Assembly (NCBI GenBank): GCA_934254815.1
Contig: CAKQME010000003.1
Location: 1 to 64,000 of the forward strand
Source: an uncultured Clostridia bacterium
GTDB taxonomy: Bacteria; Bacillota; Clostridia; Christensenellales; Borkfalkiaceae
Reading direction: 5' to 3'
DNA length: 64,000 nt
The notes under the pieces were generated by a model. The model was given only the letters and a program-made list of their open reading frames with translations. It was not told where the DNA came from and searched no databases. Positions 34,071 to 41,556 of the stretch are shown here, piece by piece; the stretch's first letter is position 1; every line of letters starts with the position of its first letter. The position numbers and the translations under genes were made by a program.

Positions 34071-35600
34071 TCATACCTCTTCCTTGATTTTCAGCCCGCA
34101 GACAAAACAGAAGGTAACGAGGCTATCGCTACCCACTATAATCCTGTCTATGCTTTCATTAAACAATTCTTCGTTAAATTCCGAGATATAGGACGAATTT
34201 TCTATCGTTTCGTTTAACTCGATAAGTTCTACGATTTGACGATCTCGTTCTTCGCCGAGTAGTTTTTTCCGATCCGCTCTTAATTCCGCAAGTTTAGTTG
34301 TTATCTCAGAAGTCTTTGCGTTGTAGTCTGCAACAGACAGCGAACCGTTTGTATACAATTTCGTTATTACCAAATTTTTTGCACTTAAATTCGCTACTTT
34401 TACGTCTATATCTTTAATTTTATCTTCAATATCCGATACGGACGCATTCAAACGGTTTATCTCGTACATATAATTCTCTATAATTTCCGTCCTGTAGGCT
34501 TTAAGCGTGTTAAAAACGTTAACGAAAGCATTATAGATACAATCTTCGCTTAGCCGTTTACTTTTGCAATGCGATACGCCGACCGCAGTTCGCATGCAGT
34601 GCCAAAATATTTTTTGCCCGACTTTTGTTTCCCTCCTGTATGCGCTACCGCATTCGGAACAAAATATTTTATTCGATAAGGGATATTTGATTATTTCAAC
34701 ACTCGCCTTTCCCTTGTCTTTCCGCATTTGTTTCGACTTTTCAAATATTTCTCTTGAAATAATGGGTATATTGCTGTTTTCAACGTAGTACTTAGGTTTT
34801 TGTCCCTTGTTCTTGATTTTCTTATGCGGAAACGTATCCGTCGTACATTTCTTTTGTAAAACTGCGTCGCCCATATACCGTTCGTTATTTAAAATATATA
34901 ATATTGTGTTCTTATGCCACTCCGCGTAACCGTATCTTTTTTCTATTTTTCTTTCGTTTAAGATATCCGCAATTTTTTGTATTCCGTTGCCTTGCAGATA
35001 TAAGTTAAATATCTCACTTATAATCGCCGCCTCGGCCTCATTAATTTGCAACTCTCCGTTTACCCACTTATACCCGAAAGGCGTTCTCGTGCAATTATAT
35101 TCGCCCGATTCCATTCTTTTCTTATAACTCCAACGTAAATTCCCCGATATGGTCTCGCTTTCTTTTTGCGCTGCCATACCGGGGAACGTTAAAATCATTT
35201 CCGTATTAAGTTTTTCCGTATTAATGTTTTGTTCTTCGAAATACACGCTTACGCCGATACTTTTCATCAATCTGATTACGTTCAGCAATTCTTCCGTGTT
35301 TCTTGCAAATCGTGAAACCGACTTCGTTATAATTTTATCGACTTTCCCTCGCTTACAATCGTCAATCATCCGTAGGAATTCGTCTCGCTTATACATATCC
35401 GTGCCGCTGATCCCCTCGTCAAAATACATATCTACAAGCTCGCATTCTGGACGCTCATTGAAAAATTCTTTATAATACCGTATTTGCGCCGTAAAGGAGT
35501 GCAACTGCTCTAACGATTTACTCGATACTCTCCCGTAAGCAGCCCATCGCTCTTTTCTTTCGGATTGTATAGTTTTTGGCGTTATATCCGTTATTTGCAT
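34071..35600 (-). CDS. Large serine recombinase
   Basis: The start is ATG 35600 with AGGAGG; the longer frame to 35633 includes that site. The 509-residue protein has a resolvase domain with catalytic Ser in 'AAYGRVSSKS', 'DEGISGTDMYKRDEF' and 'ITKSVSRFARNTEELL'. A recombinase domain ('TPFGYKWVNGELQI'), a zinc ribbon ('CSECGSAYRRE' and a distal 'C...C') and a coiled coil complete the integrase layout. The usual Cys in 'YCRVS' is Gly here. It likely integrates and excises the surrounding island. No attachment site is proven; direct copies at 32.8 and 40.8 kb are candidates. Confidence 0.92.
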   Translation of the reverse strand: MQITDITPKTIQSERKERWAAYGRVSSKSLEQLHSFTAQIRYYKEFFNERPECELVDMYFDEGISGTDMYKRDEFLRMIDDCKRGKVDKIITKSVSRFARNTEELLNVIRLMKSIGVSVYFEEQNINTEKLNTEMILTFPGMAAQKESETISGNLRWSYKKRMESGEYNCTRTPFGYKWVNGELQINEAEAAIISEIFNLYLQGNGIQKIADILNERKIEKRYGYAEWHKNTILYILNNERYMGDAVLQKKCTTDTFPHKKIKNKGQKPKYYVENSNIPIISREIFEKSKQMRKDKGKASVEIIKYPLSNKIFCSECGSAYRRETKVGQKIFWHCMRTAVGVSHCKSKRLSEDCIYNAFVNVFNTLKAYRTEIIENYMYEINRLNASVSDIEDKIKDIDVKVANLSAKNLVITKLYTNGSLSVADYNAKTSEITTKLAELRADRKKLLGEERDRQIVELIELNETIENSSYISEFNEELFNESIDRIIVGSDSLVTFCFVCGLKIKEEV

Positions 35601-35702
35601 ATTTCCTCCTTTCGGCAACACAAACAATATCATATCAGGGCTTTTCAGTCCAGCGTTTACCGATATCTTTTTTGTACAATCTTATTTTCTACCTTTTATA
35701 CG

Positions 35703-35748
35703 AAAAACGGCGCTTTATCTATTAAAATTAAACAAAACGCCGCTTTTT
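35703..35748. terminator. Intrinsic terminator between recombinase genes
   Basis: AAAAACGGCG pairs with CGCCG and a T-run over an A/T-rich loop. It can end transcription from the fragment at 35759. Confidence 0.55.
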
Positions 35749-35758
35749 AAGTTTCCGT

Positions 35759-36196
35759 TTACAACCCCATCTGCATTTTAGGTCCGTGGTCGTATTTTGT
35801 CGCAAAGTATTCTCCGTCAGAGGTTATAGTGTGCAGGTTTTGTTTTTCAAAGTATACGTCTACGCCGTAATCTTTTAACTCTTTCGTATACTGCAACATT
35901 TCGAGCGTATTCCATGCAAATTTTGAAACCGATTCCGCTATTATCATATCCACTTTATTCTGTCTGCATAATTCTAACATTTTATTAAACTCAATTCGTT
36001 TATCAGCCTCTGTCCCTACCGTTTTATCGTCGATAAATATCCCGACAATCTTCCAATCCGGATTTGCTTTTATTTTATCGGTATAATAGCGTTTTTGACT
36101 CTCATAATCGAGTTCATCTTGATTCTTTGTGACTACGCCATATGCCGCGACTTTAATTTTACCTTGCTGTTGATTTCTGTCTTCTTCTTGCTTCAT
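35759..36196 (-). pseudogene. Serine recombinase catalytic domain only
   Basis: From ATG 36196 (AAGGAGA upstream) 145 residues cover a resolvase domain and stop before the DNA-binding part. The catalytic region is degenerate: family 'YCRVST' appears as 'YGVVTK', so the nucleophile Ser is missing, while 'IAESVSKFAWNTLEML' and 'YFEKQNLHT' are kept. It is therefore probably inactive, either a remnant or a regulatory partner of the active enzyme at 34071. Confidence 0.75.
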
Positions 36197-36296
36197 TGTT
36201 TCTCTCCTTTTACGATTTATGTTCATCAAACAATTAAATTTCCTGTGTTTTCAAATGTTTTTGTACTGAAACCAGATTCTTTTGTTTGAAAAATAT

Positions 36297-36334
36297 AAAA
36301 ACCTTCCCTTTTGCTGAAATAAAGGAAGGTTTTT
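36297..36334. terminator. Bidirectional intrinsic terminator
   Basis: AAACCTTCC and GGAAGGTTT form a stem flanked by an A-run and a T-run. It lies 20 bp after the stop of the YhcG-like nuclease gene. Confidence 0.7.
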
Positions 36335-36353
36335 GTTAATATAATTTTTATTG

Positions 36354-37358
36354 TTATTTTATACGTTTTTGTATATCTTCTATTGACGGAAGCTGTTCGC
36401 TTAAACTTTCAGGGAGTACGCTGCTAATCTTATATTCGCTGATTCCCATAGGCTTACTCATATCTTTTAATGAATATTCCGCCACAAGATTATTTTTGCT
36501 TTTACACAACAATAAGCCTATTGTAGAATTATCGGTCTCCTTTTTTAATTGAGCGTCTACTGCGGACAAGTAAAAGTTTAGTTGTCCCGCATATTCGGGC
36601 TTAAAATCTCCGGTTTTCAATTCTATCACTACATAGCAACGCAAATTCAAATTGTAGAACAGCAAATCTATATAAAAATCATCGCCGCCGACGTTCAAAT
36701 GATATTGATTACCTATAAACGCAAATCCCGTCCCAAGTTCAAGCAGTAATGCCGTTACGTCTTTCACGAGCGCCTGTTCTATATCCCGTTCCACCATATC
36801 TTCCTTAAACGGAATAAAGTCGAATATATACGGATCTTTCATTGTCTGTTTTGCAAGCTCACCCTGAGACGCAGGTAATAATTGCTCAAAATTCGAGATT
36901 TTCTTTACCACCTCTTGCCTTTCATATAATCCGCTTTCTATTTGATGAACAAGAACGTTACGAGACCAACCGTTTTCAATCGTTTTTTTGATATACCATT
37001 TTCTAACAGACCTATCACCAACTTTATCAAGCAATACTATATTATGTCCCCAGGGAATTTGTGCAACAACTTGCTGCACAAATTCTTCATCGGGAAACTC
37101 TGCCGCAAATTTAGCCATATATTTCAAATTTCGGACTGAATAACCCGTGCTATTCGGATACGCCAAATTTATATCTTTAGCCAAATTATCTATAAATTTA
37201 TTGCCCCAAATCTTATGCTCGTTGATAATTTTCCCGATGTTATAATAAAGAAGCGTCATTTCTTTATTTACTTGTAACACCGCTTTATATTGAGAGCCGG
37301 CGATTTCCGCTTTTATTGTTTCTATTACGGATAAATATTGATTGTCGTTTATAAGCAT
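36354..37358 (-). CDS. YhcG/DUF1016-type PDDEXK nuclease
   Basis: The protein has 334 residues. The N-terminal DUF1016 region ('LYYNIGKIINEHKIWGNKF', 'GYSVRNLKYMAKFA') is followed by a PD-(D/E)xK nuclease domain with 'DDFYIDLLFYNLNLRCYV' and 'VIELKTGDFKPEYAGQL', where the Asp, Glu and Lys of the active site are intact. Members are frequent in mobile and defence islands; in enteric bacteria a homologue is YhcG. It is flanked by a terminator and lies between the recombinases and the MazF module. Confidence 0.88.
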   Translation of the reverse strand: MLINDNQYLSVIETIKAEIAGSQYKAVLQVNKEMTLLYYNIGKIINEHKIWGNKFIDNLAKDINLAYPNSTGYSVRNLKYMAKFAAEFPDEEFVQQVVAQIPWGHNIVLLDKVGDRSVRKWYIKKTIENGWSRNVLVHQIESGLYERQEVVKKISNFEQLLPASQGELAKQTMKDPYIFDFIPFKEDMVERDIEQALVKDVTALLLELGTGFAFIGNQYHLNVGGDDFYIDLLFYNLNLRCYVVIELKTGDFKPEYAGQLNFYLSAVDAQLKKETDNSTIGLLLCKSKNNLVAEYSLKDMSKPMGISEYKISSVLPESLSEQLPSIEDIQKRIK

Positions 37359-37458
37359 AATTTACCTCTGCTTGTATTTTATCATTTATCGCAAAATTTT
37401 TCAAGCCTTACAAACTAAATATATTATGCTGATTTTGTTGACTTAAAGCGTTTTCTCC

Positions 37459-37617
37459 TTAATCTACTATTATCCGCTCACACCTATAATGCCTTGCGGA
37501 CAGTCGGACAATTCTTTTATACTCTTCTTCCGTTATTAAATCGGAGCGTAATAACAGCCGCAACATATTTACGCAATAATAGAACGCGGCGTTATTCTTA
37601 TCTTGTTCTTCCGCCAT
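37459..37617 (-). CDS. 52-residue helical protein after mazF
   Basis: An ATG at 37617, inside the 3' end of mazF, opens a 52-codon frame to a TAA at 37459. The sequence 'FYYCVNMLRLLLRSDLITEE' and 'EYKRIVRLSARHY' resembles the SHOCT-like helical pattern of small element proteins. GGGAG lies upstream. The overlap with mazF suggests translational coupling. It is not an obvious antitoxin by sequence, but its place fits a toxin partner. Confidence 0.6.
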   Translation of the reverse strand: MAEEQDKNNAAFYYCVNMLRLLLRSDLITEEEYKRIVRLSARHYRCERIIVD

Positions 37618-37972
37618 CTTTATCTCCCACTCGTTTTAAGCCGAGGCTTATACATATCGCTTCGTTTATTTCTTTTACGGTCGCTCCGTCAAGTTCTCCG
37701 ACGTACTTTATAAGCCTACTTTTATCTATCGTCCGTATCTGTTCGAGCAATGCAAGCGATTTCCTTTTTACCCCGCAGTTAATCACCTCGACGTGCGTCG
37801 GAAGCTTTGCTTTCTCTTCTTTACTCGTTATCGCCGCCACTATCGTCGTCGGACTATGTTTGTTGCCCGTATCGTTCTGGATAACGAGTACAGGTCGTAT
37901 CCCGCCCTGTTCGCTGCCTTTTATCGGATTTAAATCCGCGTAATATATTTCGTTCCTCTTTATTTCTTTCAT
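37598..37972 (-). CDS. mazF: MazF/PemK-family endoribonuclease toxin
   Basis: The ATG at 37972 gives 124 residues, close to MazF size; an alternative TTG at 38011 would place the start inside a hairpin. Family motifs are 'NEIYYADLNPIKGSEQGG', 'RPVLVIQNDTGNKHSPT' and 'VAAITS', nearly identical to EndoA-type toxins. It would cleave mRNA at short motifs. No MazE-type antitoxin is upstream: the preceding gene encodes a membrane protein. A short ORF overlaps its end. The orphan state may mean a role in element regulation. Confidence 0.9.
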   Translation of the reverse strand: MKEIKRNEIYYADLNPIKGSEQGGIRPVLVIQNDTGNKHSPTTIVAAITSKEEKAKLPTHVEVINCGVKRKSLALLEQIRTIDKSRLIKYVGELDGATVKEINEAICISLGLKRVGDKDGGRTR

Positions 37973-37988
37973 ATCTCTTAAATGTTTT

Positions 37989-38017
37989 ACGGGCTTGCCT
38001 TTTTTCGACAAGCCCGT
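37989..38017 (-). other. Perfect hairpin just upstream of mazF
   Basis: ACGGGCTTG (37989-37997) pairs with CAAGCCCGT (38009-38017). It lies 13 bp after the stop of the upstream gene and 17 bp before the mazF ATG. There is no U-tract on the minus strand, so it probably affects mRNA processing or mazF translation. Confidence 0.6.
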
Positions 38018-38029
38018 ATCGACTACTCC

Positions 38030-39412
38030 TTAATACGCGTGAGTGTATAACATCTTTATCTTTGCGTATAACACTATATCCCCGACGGAATTACCCGAAA
38101 TCGTTCCGTTAAACGGTTGCGTTAAATTCCAGTCTAAATACCAACCCTCGAACAGATATTCCGCAGGTCCTATGCCTCCGCCGGAATGGTACTCTCCGCC
38201 ACACATAAATCTCGATTTAAGCGTGCTTACTTTTATATCTCCCGCGCCGTGCGTATACGTTTCGGGATATACGCCGCCGTCTACCTTACTGCGTCCGTAT
38301 TTGGAGCCTTTCTCGAATAACCCGAGCGTAGAAGAGCTTTGCCCTTTAAGATAGGTTATCTTATACTCTTTTTTACTCTCGTCGAACACAAAGCTCGTTC
38401 TGTCGAGCGAGATGCTTTCTATCTTGCCCTGCGTTTTTACGAGCGTTGTATCGGTGTCGAACGTATATTTAGTAAGAACGTTTTCATTCTCGTCTGTGAG
38501 CGTTATGGTTATTGCCGAATAATAATTCGAAGTTATCGCGGAAATTATTTTGTTGTGATTTTCTGCGGACAATCCCTCTACAACGTCCTTATTAAGAAAA
38601 CCCGTTACGGTAAAGCCGTTGCCCGTTACCGTCGCCGTCGGGGCGTTGCCTGCATTCGCTTTGATATTATTCAATGCGGTTACGAGTGAAGGTTTATACG
38701 ACACGGTCAAAGCTGCGGGCTTTACTATTTCGCCGTCGTCAAGAGCGACGGTAAACACCGTTGATTTGTTATACGAATAACCGACTGTTATCACGTTGTC
38801 GCTCGTTAAATCCGCCACGAGCTTGCCTGTTTTTCTGGAAGTGTTTACCGTGGGCGATTTCCCTTCCTGCGCAACCGACAAATCATAAGATATCAGTTGT
38901 TGTTTGTAATCAAGAATACACGAAGCAGTTGCCGCGGCGTTCTCTCTTGCCGTTACGGTTAATTTTATCTGCTCACCGAACGCGTTGAAACACGAAACGG
39001 TAGCAGTTTTCGCTCCCTCTTCCGTTGGCGCTACCGTTACGTAATCGGTCACCGTTTTTCCGCTCGCCCATTCAGACTCGGGATTTACGAATTCAACCGA
39101 CCAGTCCACAGGTCTTGTCGCCGCGGTTATAGGCGTTACCGTTACGGACACGTTTACCGTGAATTTCGGCGTAACGTTTTTCGCTTGCAATGCTACGGGC
39201 GCAAACAACATTCTTGCGGGCAGAGAATGAAACTCGCCGTCGTTTAATTTGTTGCCGTCGGTATCCGTAACGTCGCCTTCTGCTACTATTCCGCCGAGCT
39301 CCGCCCGGTCTATCCTCTTAAAACCTTTGCTAAACAGCATGCCCGCAAGCGTTAACGTTATTATCGCTATCAGCGACAATATCCATATCGTTATTTTCTT
39401 TGTTTTTGTCAC
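38030..39412 (-). CDS. Membrane-anchored surface protein with Ig-like and InlB-like parts
   Basis: The start is GTG 39412 behind AAGGAG. The 460-residue protein has one N-terminal membrane segment (about 8-28) without a cleavage site, then a region rich in Thr/Val with Ig-like beta patterns ('FTVNVSVTVTPIT', 'ALTVSYKP'). The C-terminal 'YLFEGWYLDWNLTQPFNG' with 'IVLYAKI' looks like one InlB-type repeat. It is unrelated in length to the giant protein at 1-5219 but shares the repeat type. It lies inside the island between a sigma-like gene and mazF. The function is unknown. Confidence 0.65.
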   Translation of the reverse strand: MTKTKKITIWILSLIAIITLTLAGMLFSKGFKRIDRAELGGIVAEGDVTDTDGNKLNDGEFHSLPARMLFAPVALQAKNVTPKFTVNVSVTVTPITAATRPVDWSVEFVNPESEWASGKTVTDYVTVAPTEEGAKTATVSCFNAFGEQIKLTVTARENAAATASCILDYKQQLISYDLSVAQEGKSPTVNTSRKTGKLVADLTSDNVITVGYSYNKSTVFTVALDDGEIVKPAALTVSYKPSLVTALNNIKANAGNAPTATVTGNGFTVTGFLNKDVVEGLSAENHNKIISAITSNYYSAITITLTDENENVLTKYTFDTDTTLVKTQGKIESISLDRTSFVFDESKKEYKITYLKGQSSSTLGLFEKGSKYGRSKVDGGVYPETYTHGAGDIKVSTLKSRFMCGGEYHSGGGIGPAEYLFEGWYLDWNLTQPFNGTISGNSVGDIVLYAKIKMLYTHAY

Positions 39413-39491
39413 TTTGTTTCTCCTTGACGTAAAGTCTGTTTATTGTTTTTGTGTTTTTTATATACTTTTGTGGCGCCTTTCGGTTGTTTTA

Positions 39492-39714
39492 TTAACCCAT
39501 AGGAATTTCACCTCCCCGCGGTTCTCGCCGGAACGCCCTCTTTGGTTGCGACGGCTCACGAGGGTTATCCCCCGCTTCTACGCTCGACCTGAGACTGGAC
39601 GTAAGTATCTTTAATTCTCTCGCTTGTCATCGCCTTGTTACCGAAATTCTTCGGTGTCGTTACGGCTTGTCCGTTTTTGCGGACGGCGAAAGGAACGTTA
39701 AAAGACGCGTACAT
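39492..39714 (-). pseudogene. Small element ORF with a G-run frameshift
   Basis: An ATG at 39714 opens 49 codons ('FNVPFAVRKNGQAVTTPKNF') that stop at 39565. Removing one G from the five-G run (39569-39573) continues the frame through 'RSGDNPREPSQPKRAFRREP' to a TAA at 39492-39494, giving about 72 residues. The two parts have a similar composition and no other stop. I do not recognise the family. No clear Shine-Dalgarno is seen, so translation is not certain. Confidence 0.4.
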
Positions 39715-39734
39715 TATTTAATTTTTCGAGGAAT

Positions 39735-39779
39735 AAAAATAGCCCCTCACTTTTCATGCCGAAAAATGAGAGGGGCTAT
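39735..39779 (-). terminator. Strong intrinsic terminator after the sigma-like gene
   Basis: On the minus strand ATAGCCCCTC and GAGGGGCTAT form a 10-bp stem with further inner pairs, followed by TTTTTATT. It lies 13 bp after the stop of the gene at 39792. Confidence 0.85.
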
Positions 39780-39791
39780 GCGCTTAAAATT

Positions 39792-40301
39792 TTAATTATT
39801 TAAAATCTTTTTTAATTTAGCTATTATGCGATTGATTTTTCTGCTTATATTCGATTGATTCACGCCGTATTGTTTACTCAACTCTACTTGCGATGTTTCT
39901 TCGAAGAAATGCTCAACAAGCAATTCCTTTTCCTCCTCGGAAAGCAGAAGAAAAGCATTATGTAGTTGCTCCAAAATTATTTTATTTGTAACTTGCTCTT
40001 CCACGTTCGTTTCGATGTCAACAAGAACGCTTTCTCCAAGCATATCGGACGAATCCAAAGAATCGTAAGAGAAATCGCCGTTCTTGCAAGATCTTTCGTC
40101 TATGTACTTTTGCCGACGTTTGTCTTTGTAATACGACCTGTATTCCTCTTCCGTTACCTCCATAAGCATTCCGTGTAACGGAAGAAAATATTTATTTGCA
40201 TATTCCTTTTCCGCTTGTTCAAGCGTTTTAAGTTCGCTATACGTTATCTCCTTGTAGTTTCCGTTTTCTAAAACAAATACTTTTTTCGGTGCGTATTTCA
40301 C
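39792..40301 (-). CDS. Sigma-70-like factor (region 4 helix-turn-helix)
   Basis: The GTG start at 40301 has GGAGGAG at 8-nt spacing. The 169 residues begin with an element-type N-terminus ('VFVLENGNYKEITYSEL') and end in a region-4-like helix-turn-helix ('LSEEEKELLVEHFFEETSQ', 'KQYGVNQSNISRKINRII'). No clear region 2 is seen, so it may act as a partner or a DNA-binding regulator instead of a full sigma factor. Such genes are common in clostridial integrative elements. A 13-bp leader hairpin is just before its Shine-Dalgarno. Confidence 0.72.
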   Translation of the reverse strand: MKYAPKKVFVLENGNYKEITYSELKTLEQAEKEYANKYFLPLHGMLMEVTEEEYRSYYKDKRRQKYIDERSCKNGDFSYDSLDSSDMLGESVLVDIETNVEEQVTNKIILEQLHNAFLLLSEEEKELLVEHFFEETSQVELSKQYGVNQSNISRKINRIIAKLKKILNN

Positions 40302-40316
40302 CTTTTTCTCCTCCTG

Positions 40317-40351
40317 TTTTTGAAATTTGTTTTTTAGTCAAATCTCAAAAA
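40317..40351 (-). promoter_or_regulatory. Leader hairpin before the sigma-like gene
   Basis: TTTTTGAAATTTG (40317-40329) and CAAATCTCAAAAA (40339-40351) pair at 12 of 13 positions. The Shine-Dalgarno of the gene follows at once, so the structure may tune translation. Between 40352 and 40568 I see only tiny ORFs and one 8-bp hairpin (40523-40545). Confidence 0.45.
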
Positions 40352-40568
40352 CGGAGGCGCGCGTATTCGCTTTGCTTTATTTACTTTTAAAAATACAAAA
40401 ATGCGCCTATATCGCTTTTTGCCTTGCAATACTTGCGCATCCTGATTTCTTTTTTCATTTCTCTTTTGTTTCCCGCTTACTCTACATAAAACCTTATCCC
40501 TATCTAACCGCTATCTGTAAATCCGTCGCTTTTAATTAGCGACGGCGCGAAGAAATAATTCCAACGCA

Positions 40569-40610
40569 TAAAAAAACCTCCTTCCAAAAAACTCGGAAAG
40601 AGGGTTTTTA
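40569..40610. terminator. Bidirectional intrinsic terminator
   Basis: An AAACCTC/GAGGGTTT stem with an inner TTCC/GGAA pair is flanked by A- and T-runs. It separates the island from the glycan operon. A second perfect 8-bp stem, GTCCCGTA/TACGGGAC, lies next to it (40626-40649). Confidence 0.7.
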
Positions 40611-40681
40611 TTACATATTCAATCCGTCCCGTACTAACCTCGTTTTTTTATTACGGGACTGAATATATTTTTTTCTACTTT

Positions 40682-40788
40682 TGCTCGTTCGGCAGACATT
40701 CGGTACTTTAAAACACAAAAACAACACTACGTATTGAGTTTGAATTATTCTCACTATCGGTTTCTTTTAAAAATTTACTAATTATAAC
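40682..40788 (-). pseudogene. Remnant of a GH36 gene 3' end
   Basis: This stretch is clearly similar over about 105 nt to the last codons of the GH36 gene (45409-45514). On the minus strand it reads 'KFLKETDSENNSNSIRSVV', then a stop where the intact gene has Glu, then 'STECLPNEQK'. It is a scar from duplication or recombination between the glycan locus and the island edge. Confidence 0.75.
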
Positions 40789-40800
40789 GGCTTTAAAAAA

Positions 40801-40910
40801 GTTTTGTCGTTGCTTTCGCAACATATTATTTGCAAATAGCAAATAATAGCCGTTCGTTGAAATAAAGCATCAAAATGTCCTTGCAAGCAAGTTTTATCGC
40901 TTGTATTATA
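40801..40910 (-). ncRNA. Candidate structured RNA, copy B
   Basis: The -10 box TATAAT (40905-40910) lies right after the SIS gene stop. The following transcript repeats copy A: AAGCGA start, identical loop TTGCTTGCAAGGAC on a conserved but sequence-diverged stem, 'TATTTCAAC', 'AACGGC', a perfect ATTATTTGC/GCAAATAAT hairpin, and GTTGC-GAAA-GCAAC (40809-40822). It ends GACAAAACTTTTTT, which could serve as a weak terminator. Confidence 0.35.
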
Positions 40911-40913
40911 AAT

Positions 40914-41555
40914 TCACTCAAATAATTCTTCTTCAATCATTGCGCACAAACAATGGTATACAGGAAGATGCAATTCTTGCACTTTATAGGTTTCATTTTC
41001 GGGAACCCTTATCGTTATGTCCGCCATATCTGATAGTGCGCTTTTATCTTGACCTGTAAGCGCAATGGTTTTAAGCCCCATAGCCTTTGCAACGGTCATT
41101 GCAAACACACAGTTCTTTGAATTCCCCGAGGTAGAAATTGCTAAAAGCACATCGCTTCCGTCTGCTAAACCGTATAGCTGTTGAGCATAAGCCACACTTG
41201 GCTCGCGATCGTTGGCAAAAGCCGTGGAAAGCGCAATGTGCGACGTGAGCGAAACCGCTCGAAGACTGCCTTCTAAATAATTCTGCAAAATCCTTCCGTT
41301 ATCGCCGTAATCGGATAATCTATCGTAAATTTCCTTTCTTATCGGGCGCGGTTTTCTAAACTTTTTCATCAGTTCGCCTACTATATGCTCCGAATCCGCC
41401 GCACTGCCACCGTTTCCACACACAATAAGCTTGCCACCTTGTTCGAATACGCTCTTAATCATATTAAAAGCCGATAGTACTGCGGTTTCTATACTATTTA
41501 ATTCAGGAAAACGATTAAACAATTCATCAAATATAAGTTTTGTCTTTTCTTTCAT
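40914..41555 (-). CDS. SIS-domain sugar isomerase (GmhA-like)
   Basis: The 213-residue SIS protein has the phosphosugar-binding motif 'CGNGGSAADSEHIVGEL', and 'ISTSGNSKN' as second loop. This matches sedoheptulose-7-phosphate isomerase (GmhA)-type proteins. In a sugar operon it may isomerise or bind a hexose phosphate instead of making heptose. It follows the ROK gene by one base and ends the operon. Confidence 0.82.
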   Translation of the reverse strand: MKEKTKLIFDELFNRFPELNSIETAVLSAFNMIKSVFEQGGKLIVCGNGGSAADSEHIVGELMKKFRKPRPIRKEIYDRLSDYGDNGRILQNYLEGSLRAVSLTSHIALSTAFANDREPSVAYAQQLYGLADGSDVLLAISTSGNSKNCVFAMTVAKAMGLKTIALTGQDKSALSDMADITIRVPENETYKVQELHLPVYHCLCAMIEEELFE

Positions 41556-41556
41556 A

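Noticed and set aside
40560..40600. Short ORF (MRWNYFF, 21 codons) with an apparent GGAGG site
   Set aside because: The GGAGG is part of the terminator hairpin, and the peptide is very short.
32750..40910. Direct copies as proven attL/attR sites
   Set aside because: They are similar but not identical, far longer than a serine-integrase core, and better explained as RNA or leader repeats.
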